NCBI GenBank assembly: GCA_003255065.1
Contig: QAOA01002417.1
Location: 1,002,122-1,066,121 of the forward strand
DNA: 64,000 bases
Source: Cercis canadensis
Taxonomy: Eukaryota; Streptophyta; Magnoliopsida; Fabales; Fabaceae
Direction: 5' to 3'
The notes under the pieces were generated by a model. That model was not told where the DNA came from and did no database searches. It saw only the letters and a program-made list of their open reading frames with translations. The translations under genes were made by a program, and so were the position numbers. Below, piece by piece: positions 1 through 12,621 of the stretch; positions within the stretch are counted from its first letter, which is position 1, and every line of letters starts with the position of its first letter.

Positions 1-881
1 GTCATGTCACGGGGCACATTTGCCAATATTCGCCTTGTCAACAAATTCTTAAATGGACAAGTTGGACCTAAAACTATTCATATTCCTTCTGGAGAGACGC
101 TATCTGTCTTTGATGCTGCAATGGTAATTCCTCTCAACTTTCTAACATATGCCTTTACTTGCCAATTACCTCTACATCTAATTATATCCATCTTTACTGT
201 TGCAATGGTCATTAGTGCACTACATATTGTGATTTACTGCTGTTTTGTTTTTTTTAACACCTTTTAATTGTCAGAGGTACAAGAGTGAGGGACATGATCT
301 GATTGTTTTGGCTGGTTCTGAGTATGGGAGTGGAAGCTCTCGTGATTGGGCTGCCAAGGGACCAATGTTACTGGTATAATCCAATTTCTGTGTGTAATTT
401 TGGCTGCTTATGGCTTGTGTATGATGTTCTAAATTCATTATTGTTCCTACTTGCTAGGGTGTGAAAGCTGTCATAGCAAAAAGCTTTGAAAGGATTCACC
501 GAAGCAATTTGGTGGGAATGGGTATCATTCCCCTATGTTTTAAGCCTGGGGAGGATGCTGAGACTCTCGGATTGACTGGCCATGAACGTTACACCATTAA
601 TCTTCCTAGCAGTGTGAATGAAATACGACCTGGTCAAGATGTCACAGTGGTTACAGACAATGGGAAATCTTTCACTTGTGTTCTGAGATTTGATACAGAG
701 GTAATATAGGATCTTCTTTGTTTCTGGTGTTTCTGTCTGATGTCCTTGTCTCCTGTTGCTTGACATTGCCGTTTTCTTACTGATGTTTTTTATTACTTTA
801 TTGCAGGTTGAACTTGCTTACTTCAACCATGGAGGCATTTTACAATATGCCATCAGAAGCTTGATCAATGCTAAACATTGA
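1..881 (+). CDS. ACO: Aconitate hydratase, C-terminal part (gene enters from the left)
   Basis: Last four coding exons of aconitase, the iron-sulfur enzyme that isomerises citrate to isocitrate (cytosol and mitochondria in plants). Exons 1-123, 275-373, 458-700 and 807-881 join in frame; the 5' part lies outside the window. The product reads [14 protein letters not shown], then [13 protein letters not shown], then [20 protein letters not shown] and ends SLINAKH. These blocks belong to the C-terminal swivel domain of the aconitase/IRP family, including the SSRDWAAKG segment and the FERIHRSN block that contributes substrate-binding residues. The [4Fe-4S] cysteines are in the missing N-terminal part. 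Stop TGA is at 879-881. Introns have GT-AG ends. The gene converges on the prolyl 4-hydroxylase gene. Whether the full protein has a mitochondrial presequence cannot be seen. Confidence 0.95.
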
Positions 882-2246
882 ATCTGGTAAAACCCAGTTT
901 GCAGGCTGAGTTGCTACGAACAACTGTCCCTGATTTTTAACATTGTCCAAATAATCAAAGTACGGTGAGCAAAAGTCATTTCAATGTCGGGGAAAACCCA
1001 TGCTAGTGTATGAATAAACCAAGGAACTTGATGGCTACAATTAAGGGTTGTAAAGACTATCATTAGAAATGTAATTTATCATTTTTAATGATCTCGGTTG
1101 TCTAATAGGATGAATAAAAATTCTTCTTTGTTTTTGGATTTGAGTTCTCGGCAAATATTTACCCCGATTTAAAGAGAAAACAACCTTCTATACTGGTAGA
1201 CTGCTAGGTTACTCTAGGGATTCAAATGTAAGGAATATTATGAAGCATGAAGCTTCTACGCCCATAATCCTTGCACTGCCATCATGAAACATTATATTTT
1301 CACAACAGAGCTTAGAACCTCAGAATTTCCCTGTTGAACTTGAAGCTAGAAACTCAAACTTTCTCCTACCTCACTTTAATTAAGCCATTATTTTTCACAA
1401 CCGAGCATAATTTAGGTCAGTCAATTAATTCTAGCAATGCCTGGCTACTGCCAGCAAAGTAAGCAGCTGAAGTCAACTGCTGGTGCACAATCAATTAAAT
1501 CCTTGCTCAAGTAATTTTAGGTGGAGACTATGCTACCCTTTCTTAAAAGGCACTACCCCCATCTATTTTGGAGAGCTTTTGGTTAGGTTTTATTGGGACT
1601 CTTAATGTGATTTTAATGTTATTGTGAAAATTTTAAAAAAGGCCACCTAATATCATTTAAATACCAAAAGAAAATTAACAGAATGTGCTACCAGTTTAAT
1701 GCCTATGAATGAATCCATGGACCAAGCCCAGCCTCATTGAAAACCCATTGATCTTTCTCATGAAGGGGCAAATGAGATAGGAGCACATGTTCAACAAAAG
1801 TTACAACACAAGTGCAAATGAAAATTTTGGGGCAAAATATGGTATTTTACTCATTAAATCTATTAGTTGGTTTCGTACATTTTTTCTAACTCTTGAATTC
1901 ACAAATATATCTATCTTTTATTATCTTAGTAATGTAAATGAAAAGGCCAGGAAAAAAAACTAGCCGAGGAAACAGTAGAACATCCAAAATTACAGAATGC
2001 CGCATCAGGTTGTAAACAACATTTCCTTCAAGACTCGGAGCATCATCACATGGAGTTCTAGCTCATCTTTTAAATGGTACAACATCGGCACGCAGAACTC
2101 ACATAAGCCTGAGAAATAAGACAATCAACGTGAGAGGCAGACAGCAGTAACTAGCATATTAAGTTTACCAAACATAAAGCAACAACGTAGAATAAAGCTA
2201 TTAAGCTGTCAATAAAGCTTTTATAATTACCTTTAGTAACGTGTAT
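882..2246. other. Convergent intergenic region with two 3' UTRs
   Basis: This region lies between the stop codons of aconitase (+) and prolyl 4-hydroxylase (-). AATAAA hexamers at 1013-1018 and 1113-1118 fit polyadenylation of the aconitase transcript. I see no coding signal, RNA gene or clear repeat in the remaining sequence. Confidence 0.6.
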
Positions 2247-5222
2247 TCAAACTTTGTACTCATTTACACGCATCCATTTGGTAGATGACCACTTATTACC
2301 CTTAATCACTGGACAACCACCTGAAGATTAAAAAGAAAACATTTAAACTTGTTATTAATCTCCTCTGAGTTGACACTTCTAGCAGCTCAATGATAAAAAG
2401 AAAGTAATTTACCATGCAAACTTGATGGATCTAAAGTTGCATCAGGATTCATGCTCCAGAAAAGCAAAGCATCACCCATCTTTGGCTTGATTGAAAGTCC
2501 TCTTTTTCCACAATCAGATAGTTCATTCCACCATGGCACAGAGCTGAAATTCCCCTTGGCGGCCGGGAACACTGTCTCACCACCTTCTTCAACATCTGTA
2601 CTGTACCATTAAAATATAAAACAATTTATACAGAGTGAACACCTGTCCTCAAATGCAAGACTAATTGAAGCTAAGAACAACCAAGAGGAGGGCACTTTCA
2701 TGTCACTTACAGGTACATCAGTACTGTTGCTATACGCTGACCCCCATTCTTAGTGTTAAAATCGTCTTGAAAGTAATCATAGTGAGGCTCATACTTTTGA
2801 CCAACTTCATAGTGGAGAACTTGAAGTCCTTCACCGTGCTCTGTATATTGTCACACACAGAATATCTAATGTGTAAAGTAAATGATGAAACATAACATAC
2901 TATCTGAGAATCAGATACCACAAAGCAAGAAGAAAGGCAATTAAAAATAGTGTTATTCTGTTTGCTTGCTTGTCTGGAAATAAGCTCTAACGTATCCAAA
3001 GAAAAGAAAAAGTATATATATTTGAACTGGAATGAACTAGCTCCTCATAAATCAAGTGGAATAGCAACAGCAACATAATGATACCAATTGCTGAAGATAG
3101 TTCTTTTCATGAAAGAAAACTGAGACATCAAATGTGGAAGAATAGACATGCAAGAGCTAACAGCGGGAATTCAAGCATATATCTTAATGAAACTAGCAGC
3201 GGCCAACTTTGGATATAAGTAATATTTTACTTTTATTAAACAAATTAATTGCTAGAAAATAATATGGAAGTTATCTATTATGTTCTACAAAAGATCTTTT
3301 ATTTGTTATACATTATTTTCTTTGCTTTTTGAATACCAAAAAAATAATGCACAAGGGTCTCAAAGCAGGGTTATGGAGCGTATACACCTTCCTCCAATTC
3401 CACAGAAACACCACTCTACATCCATACAAGTCATTCCCATGTAGACTTATCACAACATTGACCCAACACACATGGATGACATCTTTAACCACTTAAATTT
3501 TTTTAATCACAAGCTGAATTTCAACTACAGATGATATTGTATACACACAAAAAACGAGTGCATACAATTGTTGACTTGACATAACAAATATAATTTGAGG
3601 AAAGGTGCAGCAGAAAATTTCCCACCATCAAGGAATTCTATCAACAAAAATGGAAAATCAGAAAGATGAGGCATAAGGCTCAAGGCACTTACCTACAGGT
3701 ATAAAAGTAAAATCAGAAATCCTTTTCTCAATATTCCTCACAATCTTATCACGTCCTCTGGCCAGAAAAGTTCCAGAGCTTGTACGTACTCTGAATATAA
3801 ACCAATATGCACAGTTAAGGTTCGCCAACGGTGAAGGGACAAGGGAAGTCTAAATAATGCAAAAGATATTCATTTTCAATAATAAACTCAAAGGACACCT
3901 TGACAGAGAAAGATAGAAAAAAAATCTAACCTGCTATCTTTACTTTTTCCAGTTTCAGCATCCACAACTGTTGACTTGTGCATATGAGGCTTGGCTATAC
4001 TGATTAGATATTCACATTCCTCTTTGGTCTGCGCAGATTAATCAGCTAAATTTTAGTATTTGGAAAATGGAAACTCTATATAATACATCAGGTTAAAGCT
4101 CCAGCAAAGCATTAACTTTAAACTCCGCTATTATCTGGTTAAAGAAAACACAGCTTAAGTTATATCCTAACTTTTTTTTTTCGGTAATAGTTATATGATA
4201 TCCTAACTTCAAAAAACATCATTTGTATACTCCGTTGAAGCATCATTTAGACAAGGACTACACAGAAGCACAATTTGATGACATCCACGCCTTTTAACCA
4301 CAAAGACAGAGGTAGAGCAAGGAACTCATCGACAAGAATGACAAGGAATCAGAAAAGGCTTGATTTTAGTATTAATATCAAATCCCAATACTAAAATATT
4401 CAAATCAGCCCCTACATCTGTTTCTCTTCACCCACAATACCCTAGCTATACTCAATCATCTATAAACAATACAGTGATATTACTAGTTAGTTTTTCTAAA
4501 GCTTTTGGCATGTTATAAGGGAAGCAGTATTAAGGATGGGTTTTCTTCCATCACCCTTCACTCTCTTTCTTCTTCCTTGTGAATCATGATGATAATTCAC
4601 ATAGAGTGCATCCCGTTAGAATTAGTCTTATAAAATCTGGAGATGGAATCGTAACTAATTTATTTGGATACACTATATAAAACTGAATTTCAAGTGCCTC
4701 AAGCAGCAGTTTGTTCTGTTTCCTTCAGTGTCTAACACTCCATGGATCTCCCAAAGTAAATATAAAAAGACAAGCTATACCAGCCAATTCACTAAAAATG
4801 AAATGCTACTTTTTAATGGTAGAATTACAGGGGGGGGGAGGAAACTCACCAGAAAATTATGATAAACAAAAGCTCTAGGCTCCCATGATACTAATTCAAC
4901 CCACTTTTCTCCTTTCCCTTCTTCATCCTGGCTTCTGCTTAACAGAGATCACACTATAATGACTAAAATTCAACCAAATTGAAGACTGAATAAATTAAAC
5001 AGAACCGAAATTGAATTCAAAGTACCTATCCACAGTTTGGCGAACAATGGTGCTTAAATCATTGGCCTTGGGCAAATCACCAGAGGAAGTGCTAGGAATG
5101 GAGAGGATCCCGAGAGCAAGAAGAATGAGGATGACGAAAGTGAACATGACGAGCAACGTGAGGATGAGCGTGGATGAAGATGATTTCCGAGAAGGTACGC
5201 GAGAGTACCTGGGTTTCACCAT
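2247..5222 (-). CDS. P4H: Prolyl 4-hydroxylase, type II membrane protein
   Basis: Fe(II)/2-oxoglutarate dioxygenase that hydroxylates proline in cell-wall glycoproteins in the ER and Golgi. Exons in coding order are 5222-5026, 4934-4850, 4028-3931, 3790-3693, 2840-2711, 2600-2413 and 2320-2247. They sum to 870 nt, giving 289 residues, the usual length for this plant family. The start MVKPRYSRV is followed by a basic stretch and one hydrophobic anchor (LILTLLVMFTFVILILLALG, about residues 19-38), so the catalytic part faces the lumen. The iron triad is visible as HYDYF (His-x-Asp) and the distal His in SLHGG; the 2-oxoglutarate lysine is in GNKWSSTKW. It ends NEYKV. An in-frame ATG seven codons upstream (5243) is possible, but MVKPR matches the family start. 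The acceptor of exon 2 is a tandem AAGCAG. Which paralogue this is cannot be decided. Confidence 0.93.
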
Positions 5223-6356
5223 TTTTGGAGCTTCAAGGATCAAATCTTGAAACCGATCTCAGAGGATAGCAGAGCAAGATCTGAATCTACAAGACTCTAC
5301 TCCTTCTACAATACAACTAGGCTTTTTCTCTTGAAAACTGTGTGCTTCTGCTTGCGTTTTTGTGTGGAATTCTTCTATTATTCTATAGATATTGTGGACG
5401 TTTGAAAAATGGAAATGAATGCCTCCTGTAACTGGGGCTGTCCTACGCGACTCTTCTCCTCGAATCGTCTGCGCTAAAATTAGTTTTCTGGTGAGAAGCA
5501 TCTTCTCTTTTTTCATTTTAACAAAAAAAAGCTTAAAGTATACTAATATATAAATTTAAAATAATTATTTTTATGAAGTTTTTTACATACTTTTTATATT
5601 TATATAACATATTATATTATATGAGATTAGTTAATATAAAAATGACACATGTATAAATTAATTATTTTTAAATTTATTTAAAAAATAAAATAAATTATAT
5701 TTATATTCAATAAAATATAAAAATTATGTATGTTTACCAGTATAATATAATATATTCATGTAGTATCATAAAATTTTTGTTATTTTTATATATTTTTTTA
5801 CTTTGTAATTTTTTTTTATGATTAATGCTATTACTGTGTCACGACACATTTTGAGTTTTATTAGTCTCACTTAATTTCTTTTTATAAAAAAATATTTCTC
5901 TGTGACTATACTACTATTATTTTAAGAAAAAAACTATTCTTTTAAACCAAACAAATTTTAAAAATTATTCTTATCGGAAATTATAATAGTGAAAAAAGTT
6001 TGGAAAGTAGACTTAAAATAGATATTGGATATATAAGAGAACGAGTGAACTTCATTTGTTTCAAATTCAAAATGATACAAATGAAAAAGTTAAAGTTTAA
6101 TAAATGTGAATTTATTTGTCTTGTTCTAACTTTATAATAAATTATTAGGGTAGTTGAATAGTTGAAGTTGAAAAGTCTTCCATATCATACCAAGTACGAA
6201 GACATTTTCATAGTTTTTTTTGTTGGTTACAAGACATTTTCATAGTTAAATGAAAGTTTTTGGATTGTTGTTAATGGAACTGTAGAGTTTGTGAAATGTA
6301 GCATAAAATCATAGATCATTTAGCTGGAAGATGTGATTTTATTTGATAAAACCCAC

Positions 6357-6711
6357 GGATCAAAGACTTTGATAATGTAAAAATTGATATTAATTCTATA
6401 ATTATTGTAGTTTGTAAACAATTTTCATTGATATTGTTGTTTTCCTTTTTTAATATGAAACCCATGATGTAATTGTGTAAATTGTGTTACCATGAAAGTG
6501 ACGTCATTTGTCAAGGTGACACAATTGTGTCATGTCCTGGCAAGAATCTCTAGAGATGTATGTTTTAGGTGACACAATTATGTAAATTACATCACCGGTT
6601 TCACATTGAAATAATATAAAAAAGAAAACAAAGGCATTCATATAAATTATTTAAAAACAACAATAATGGTGGAATTAGAATTCGTTTTTGCATTATTAAA
6701 GTCTTTGATCC
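6357..6711. mobile_element. Fold-back MITE-like element, long terminal inverted repeats
   Basis: The left end reads GGATCAAAGACTTTGATAAT and the right end, reverse-complemented, GGATCAAAGACTTTAATAAT. Similarity continues inward with gaps for roughly 150 bases per arm, so the 355-bp unit can fold into a long hairpin. It has no coding capacity. Flanks AAAACCCAC (6348-6356) and AAAATCAAC (6712-6720) match at 7 of 9 positions and may be a worn 9-bp target duplication, which would fit a Mutator-derived MITE. Confidence 0.6.
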
Positions 6712-6986
6712 AAAATCAACTACTCTAACATTATGGACCTTGTCAAACCATAGAGAATAATGGGCCTAAGTCACTCTTTTTCACATTAAAAATGTGACTT
6801 GCAAATTCCATCTATAAGCATCTTAAATCTGCAAATTTGCAGAGGCAAGTTCTACAAAAATAATAATAAAACTGGATAATTTGTACCTCATGAACCTAAA
6901 ACGAAATTACTGGATAAGGTATTTGTGTTGAGTTTGAGTTTTAGACACTTGTGGTTTTTTTTTTTTTTTTTTTTTTTTTTGGGGCC

Positions 6987-6987
6987 N
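6987..6987. other. Single N in homopolymer context (assembly join)
   Basis: An isolated N separates a long T run plus GGGGCC from a second T run ending GTGTGGGGCCATGG. The two sides look like the same sequence met twice, so this is likely a contig join rather than one unknown base. Confidence 0.6.
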
Positions 6988-7778
6988 TTTTTTTTTTGTG
7001 TGGGGCCATGGAGACTTGTGGTTCATGACACCCCATTAGTTTCACATGAAAGCGATTGTTTACATTAATTTGGTAGCATGTAAGGGAACATCATAACTTT
7101 CTTTTTACCAGTTTGAGTTCCACCTATCCTCAACAAAGGAAAAAAAAAAAAAAAAAGAAAACTCCTTTTTTTTTTTTTTTTGTTAATTGTCACGGACTAG
7201 CTTACCCATTCTGTAAGTTACATCTCATTTGTTCTCAATAGAATTTGAGCTTAGTACATGCTTATGGAATGAAATGTTTTCTTGTGTAAAAAAAATAAAA
7301 TTATTTCTAATCTAAGCCAGGTAAAACTTTTATATGGGTCACATAAAGTCAATCATATCTTTGTCTTGGTTATCTTTGTACGTAAAAGAACAAATATTTA
7401 CCCAACAACTGGTTGTTTATGAACCTCAAAGAGCTTAATTTACTTTTCCCATTTTAATCTTTACTATGCAAAGCGGATACTAGATACTGTTAATCTCACA
7501 GTTGGTTTGTAGCTCTTGAACAATAATTATGTAACAAGAGCTTCATTGTTCAATAATCCTACAAGGAAACAGAGGATAGAATATGACGCACATAAAGTAC
7601 ATAAGCATTTTGACACAACCAGACCCAGAAAAAAGGAGTCTTGAGTACATTACACACCAATCCACTGCTCTGGTCGCTACAGAACATGAATGAGAACACA
7701 CTTAGAATGACAAATGAAACACGCACATGGAATCCCAGATAATGATTTGACAAACAACATTAAAATGCCTCAGATGGT

Positions 7779-9283
7779 TTAAAAGACACCAATAGAGGTA
7801 GGATAGAAAGGCTTAGGCTTGTAAGACAGACAATTAGGAACGTAAGTAGTGGTTCGTTTTTTAGAAGGATCCATCGACTCTAAGGCTGGTTGGTTCAAGT
7901 ATGCGTACTTGCTCTTTGTCCACCTGCACATGTCAAAAACATATGCTGTCAAAGCTGTACCTTAGAACAAAAATGCTTTTAGCACAAAAGATTAGTTTAT
8001 CTAAAATGCTAATGACCAACTCATTCAGGGTGTCCTCAGTAGAAGTGAAAGTAAGAAAATGAAAATAGAGGAGTGAACACAATACATCTTTCATTTTTAC
8101 TCCCACCAAGCATGCCCTTCATTGTTTTTGGTTGCTTCATTTCATATCTTTCCCATCAATAAAGTGATAGTGTGCAGCAAGTAGCTGCAGTGCTTCAAAT
8201 AACTAGAAGCAGATATTTAGGGGTTCTTATTTGATTTCCCAAAATGTGTTTGGAACAACCGTTTTCTAGAATTGAATTCATTTACAAAGGAACTTACCAT
8301 CTCAAGCTTTCATTTTTCTCCACTTTACTCTTGTTTGTTGTAGAATTAGAGTGAGAGGGAAAGAGGGGGAAATGAGACTTTCTTTTTGCTCTCTCTGTTG
8401 AAACTCAAGCTTCTTTGAAGAAGAATTTCACGTAAGGTACAAGTTGTTATTTTATTTCACATCACAATCGATATTAATGCTAAATATTAAAGGGATGGAA
8501 TTTACTAACCAGTCCTTTATTCCCACTCGCACTTCCTTGTCCTTCACATATTTCTTGCAATCATTTGTGACAGTAACCTTATTCACCTTCTTTTCCTTGG
8601 CATCATCTTCATCATTCTGATCGGTCTTCAAGGACTCTTCAAAGCTCAGGTAGTCTTGCTCCTGAACATCATCGTCATCAACTTTTGACAAGTTAATAAA
8701 TCATATATAGGACAGACAAATAGGGAAGGGGGAGAAAGAAAAGAATCATGTTATGGCCATCATATGCATATATAGACTATCTACTCAATACTAACATACT
8801 AATTTACTTGAACATCATGAAGATTATACAATCAGATGGATCATAGGGAATTAGCAACTTTAATCCCACAAGCACAGACCAACAAAAATTTAGTTAAAGA
8901 AAAGGGTCTCTGTTTCTGTTGATGGAAACTAACTAGGCCTATAGTTTTTGGACTTGGAATGAAGAAGCAGAACACGATCAGCAAAGCCTATGAGCTGAGC
9001 ACTCATGGTATCACATATTTGAATCGATAATCATAGACCTTACGGTGAGATTTCGTGCCCTGAGTCTTGCTGCTGCCTTGATAGCAGCAAGGAGGTGATC
9101 TTCTTCCTCAATCCGCTTCTGCCTCCAAAATCGGGCAATTTCTCGCTTTGTCACACTCTCTTCTCCTGCTGCTCTTGCCACAAGACGAAATTTTGGAAGT
9201 GGAGGTGGTGGTGGTGGTGGCCGGGGAACCAACCCTTTTGTGTTTGCTTCAAGAGCGTCACTTTCTTCCCTTCTTTGCTTCAT
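7779..9283 (-). CDS. Plant-specific conserved protein of unknown function, 178 residues
   Basis: Three exons, 9283-9044, 8661-8510 and 7923-7779, sum to 537 nt (178 residues). I do not know a function. Features seen: a charged N-terminus; a run of seven prolines (about residues 22-28); a basic/acidic helical block KREIARFWRQKRIEEEDHLL followed by AAIKAAARLRARNL; an acidic middle (DQNDEDDAKEKK); and a C-terminal block with WWTKSKYAYLNQPAL and YVPNCLSYKPKPFYPTSIGVF split over its length. No signal peptide or membrane segment is evident. The acceptor of exon 2 was placed at CAG|GAGCAAGAC because the upstream AG would break the frame. The leader before 9283 contains AG dinucleotides, so a non-coding 5' exon is possible. 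I recall proteins with the same RFWRQKRIEEEDHLL block in other plants, all unannotated. Confidence 0.8.
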
Positions 9284-9759
9284 TCTAACAAATCACTTTT
9301 GCTACTTCTGTCCGCAGCTGTATTATATCAATAAAAGATGGGAGACAAACATTAGTTACATCAAAAGCCACTTCCCCAACCAAATTCAAGAGCTAGCTAT
9401 CCAACCTACCTTTCCCAAAAGAATATGGATAGATAGACTTCAATGGTGGTACATGGGAATTCTGAGTCAACCACAGTCTGCACTACATGTAGAGCCCTTC
9501 TTGTTGCGTGTGCTTAGCGAAAGACAATAAAGAAAATTGACCGGTTGTTGGTAGCAACTTGTTGCATCTTATTATAAGTAGACTCACTAGTGGTGCATGA
9601 ATAAACAAGAGATCTACACTTAGAAATCTTTAAGCTGAAATCATTATTTTTCTGCCTTAAGAATCTCGATTGGATGACCCATAAGCAATTAGTGATTTAA
9701 ATATACTTCATCGTACTTGGGACATGATGTATCCCATTACCAATTTTAATACGTCATTG

Positions 9760-9767
9760 TGGCCCAA
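9760..9767 (-). promoter_or_regulatory. Site II (TGGGCC-type) promoter element
   Basis: TGGCCCAA on the plus strand (TTGGGCCA on the coding strand) lies about 480 bases upstream of the ATG of the 178-residue gene. TGGGCC elements are bound by TCP factors and are common in promoters of plant housekeeping genes. Position and orientation fit, but function is inferred. Confidence 0.4.
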
Positions 9768-10430
9768 CCTCCGTTTTATTCATTGGATAGATACTTGAAC
9801 GTTGATAAAGCCAACCGTCGGTTCGTTCCAATTCCAACAACTAGACACTATCCCTCAAAGCAAAAAACACAGCCACTTACATTTTTTAGAGAACATCTAT
9901 ATTTTATTATTAAATGAATAATAGAATGTTAGTTATACACTCTATAATGTTATACTGTGTCACATTAACACAATTTATAAAATTTCAATTTTATTTAACT
10001 CACTTAAATTCTTTTTTACATGACTCATATTTCATCATCCCAACTAATATGATATATAATGTGATTAAGTAATTTTTCTCAAGTCAATATATCTAGAAGT
10101 GACATTGAGATTTTAGTCAGCACCTAAAGGTCACGGAATCTTTCTGACGGAGGATAAAGTTCACTGGGACCGGCAAACTATGAATTATTGATACAAAGCT
10201 GAGTTCGTGAACAAGAAAGTTATCTACAAGAGAGCTTCATTATTTTAAGCATGAAAGATAAATAAAAATAAGCATTAAATGAAAACTATGAATAATTGAG
10301 TATACACTAAATAGTTCTGCAGTTTCCCTGTGCTGTGTTTGTTTGATTTGATCTCGTACATATTTTTTTTTTTAAGAAAGTGGCCAAGCCTTCACAAATC
10401 ATTTGCAGTTGGAGTTTAATTGTAATTGGA

Positions 10431-10459
10431 AATGGGCCATTGGTTGTAACTGGCCCATT
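10431..10459. promoter_or_regulatory. Inverted pair of TGGGCC elements
   Basis: AATGGGCCA (10431-10439) and its exact reverse complement TGGCCCATT (10451-10459) are separated by 11 bases. Each arm contains a TCP site II core. It lies about 1.15 kb upstream of the 178-residue gene and may belong to that promoter or to an unannotated transcript. Confidence 0.35.
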
Positions 10460-12621
10460 CTGGGATCAACAAAAAAAAAAAATGAGACACCACGATAAAT
10501 AAATCAATAAAAAACACAATAACATAAATTATTGCATTGCATTTCATAATCGCGCACAATTATACAAGTGATCTCATCTAGATTTATGTTTTGAAAAAAA
10601 ATAAAAAATTATGCATTTAGAATTAGAATAATGTCTCAGATAACAAACAAGACCTTCCTGTGTTGAGAGCAAGTGTATGCATATTCTGCCACCAAAATTT
10701 CATGCACGTCTAGTAATTCTAGCTACCCATTTGTCAAAGAAGCAGTCACTAGGATATACTACAACTTTGAGCATTGAAAAGCATACAATGAGAGAGAACC
10801 CAAAAGATAAAATGGGGAAAAGAAAACAAAAAGAGGGAAAAAAATATATTCTGAACACAATTCTAAAAATGAGAATGTCATGTATAAGGGAGTACAGAGA
10901 TCAATAATAAACAAAGAACATAACTAGTTACACTGTGAGTACTGTTGTCACAATTTCAAGTGCAACATCATCTCATGGTTTATTCATAGCAGAGTCACAC
11001 CCTTTTTCACTCAAAGGTAGAATTATACTTATACAAAATACTGAACCAATTTTGCTCCAGTGGATTTTGTTCTTTGGACATAAATCATTCATACTTGGTC
11101 ACTAATAATAACATGGATTCTTCTAGACTTCTTCTAATAGGTCACTGTTTTTCAACAATGGATAAAAGCGAACAAGGTAGAAAGCACATGCATTTTACTT
11201 CTCACATGTTAGAATGACCTATTTGTTGAATGAACAGACACAAACTTCAATAAGACATCGAAGAGAACAATTTTTACGTACATGGTGATGGTATAGCAGA
11301 AAGAACTAAACATGACCAAAGACAAACATGGGATATCATCAAATATGTTGGACAATGCTGGGGACCTTAGTATGAACTATGAATTCTAAAAGTCAACATT
11401 ATTCATAGGTAATTTGAAAGGAAAGACAAACAGAACACGCAAATGAATAAAGCATAAGTGATCTCAAAAGACCTTACCTTTCATGCAACAACAAAATCTC
11501 AAATAAGGAATATGAAATCTTAAGCAAAAAAACAGAGAAACAAAATGACAGCAAAAATGAAAACAACCCATTGTTGTGATCATAATCTTATAACGCAGGA
11601 TGAGAAGCACACGACATTTCAATTGGTAGGAATTCAAAAATCAAAAGTTATCTTCTAATAACACCAAGAGTCCACCAGAATTTAATTGTTGAATTTCCAG
11701 ACAGAAAATTTCTCTTGGAATCATAAACGTGTATGTATTTTCTGCTGCTTCTCAAACAAAACAGTTTAACTCGCTAAACAAGCACCATTGACTTTATATT
11801 AAGTCTTCCTATGACCACCAAAACTAAAGGATTAACTGTCTCATGCAACCCGCTTTTTGTTATCCCATATTTGACCTGACATAAACTGTTTTGCTAATTA
11901 TAGGAAGTCGATAATGATGACCAAAGTTCTAAATTCAGTAGAAGTGTTATTAACATGAATGCTGTAAAACTCGCATTCATCAATAAGGACTGCAGTTGTT
12001 CATTTCAATCGGCAGTCTAAAATAAAAATAGTGAAGGGAAAACAAATCATGATAAGATAAGCACCTCAGCTGCAGTTCTTATAATCTCAAAGCACATATG
12101 AAACCACAATTGATTTCCTCAACCAATCAACTAGTTTACCTACCTGCTTCTGATTGGACCACTTCTGGTGAAGACACAAAATTAGCAAGGGGGTGTGATC
12201 TACACAATTGGGACTTATATAAACAGATTCCAAAATGAATTCCTTAAGTCATCGTAAATCGTAAGTTGATCAAAGAATGTGAAGCGTGAACACGCAGACA
12301 ACTAAATAGGAAATCACTCCAAACAAAGATTGACTGTCATCGTGATAGTAAGCTTTGTTCAGCTGAAAGGAAAGACCCTATGGTTTATAATGACAATACA
12401 AGCTTGACCTTTATAAGAATAATTTGCAGTGAACAGCTAAAAAAATATGTACGCTATATATGAGACAAAGAAAAATAACTATTCTTTTGTACAAATAAAA
12501 GCAAGTGTCCTGTAAAATCTATTGGCCCAATAGAAAGCCGAAACCACAATACCACACCATCCAAGTATAAATGCCCAAAATCAGGAAATCGCTATACCCA
12601 GTAAAACAAGCATGAAATTCC

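Larger units (their letters stand above)
5223..7778. other. AT-rich intergenic region, promoter side of P4H
   Basis: The first 300 bases or so upstream of 5222 are likely leader and promoter of the prolyl 4-hydroxylase gene (minus strand). From about 5520 the DNA is strongly AT-rich. It contains the inverted-repeat element at 6357-6711, an N at 6987 in a poly-T/GGGGCC stretch, and a poly-A then poly-T stretch near 7141-7182. The last 200 bases before 7779 are the probable 3' UTR of the next minus-strand gene. No further gene is supported. Confidence 0.5.
9284..12621. other. Long intergenic region, 3.3 kb
   Basis: The left end holds the leader and promoter of the 178-residue gene, with site II type elements described separately. 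The right end (about 12200-12621) is probably the 3' UTR of the 126-residue CxxC gene. On the minus strand, donor-like GCAG|GTAGGTAA near 12140 and AAAG|GTAAGG near 11472 hint at spliced untranslated sequence or a non-coding transcript. I find no convincing open frame, RNA gene or transposon ends between 10500 and 12200. Confidence 0.4.

Noticed and set aside
8662..8691. Start of exon 2 of the 178-residue gene at the AG near 8683
   Set aside because: From exon 1 that junction gives a frame that soon stops; the CAG at 8664-8662 joins in frame and gives the expected ARNLTEQDYLSFEESL-type sequence.
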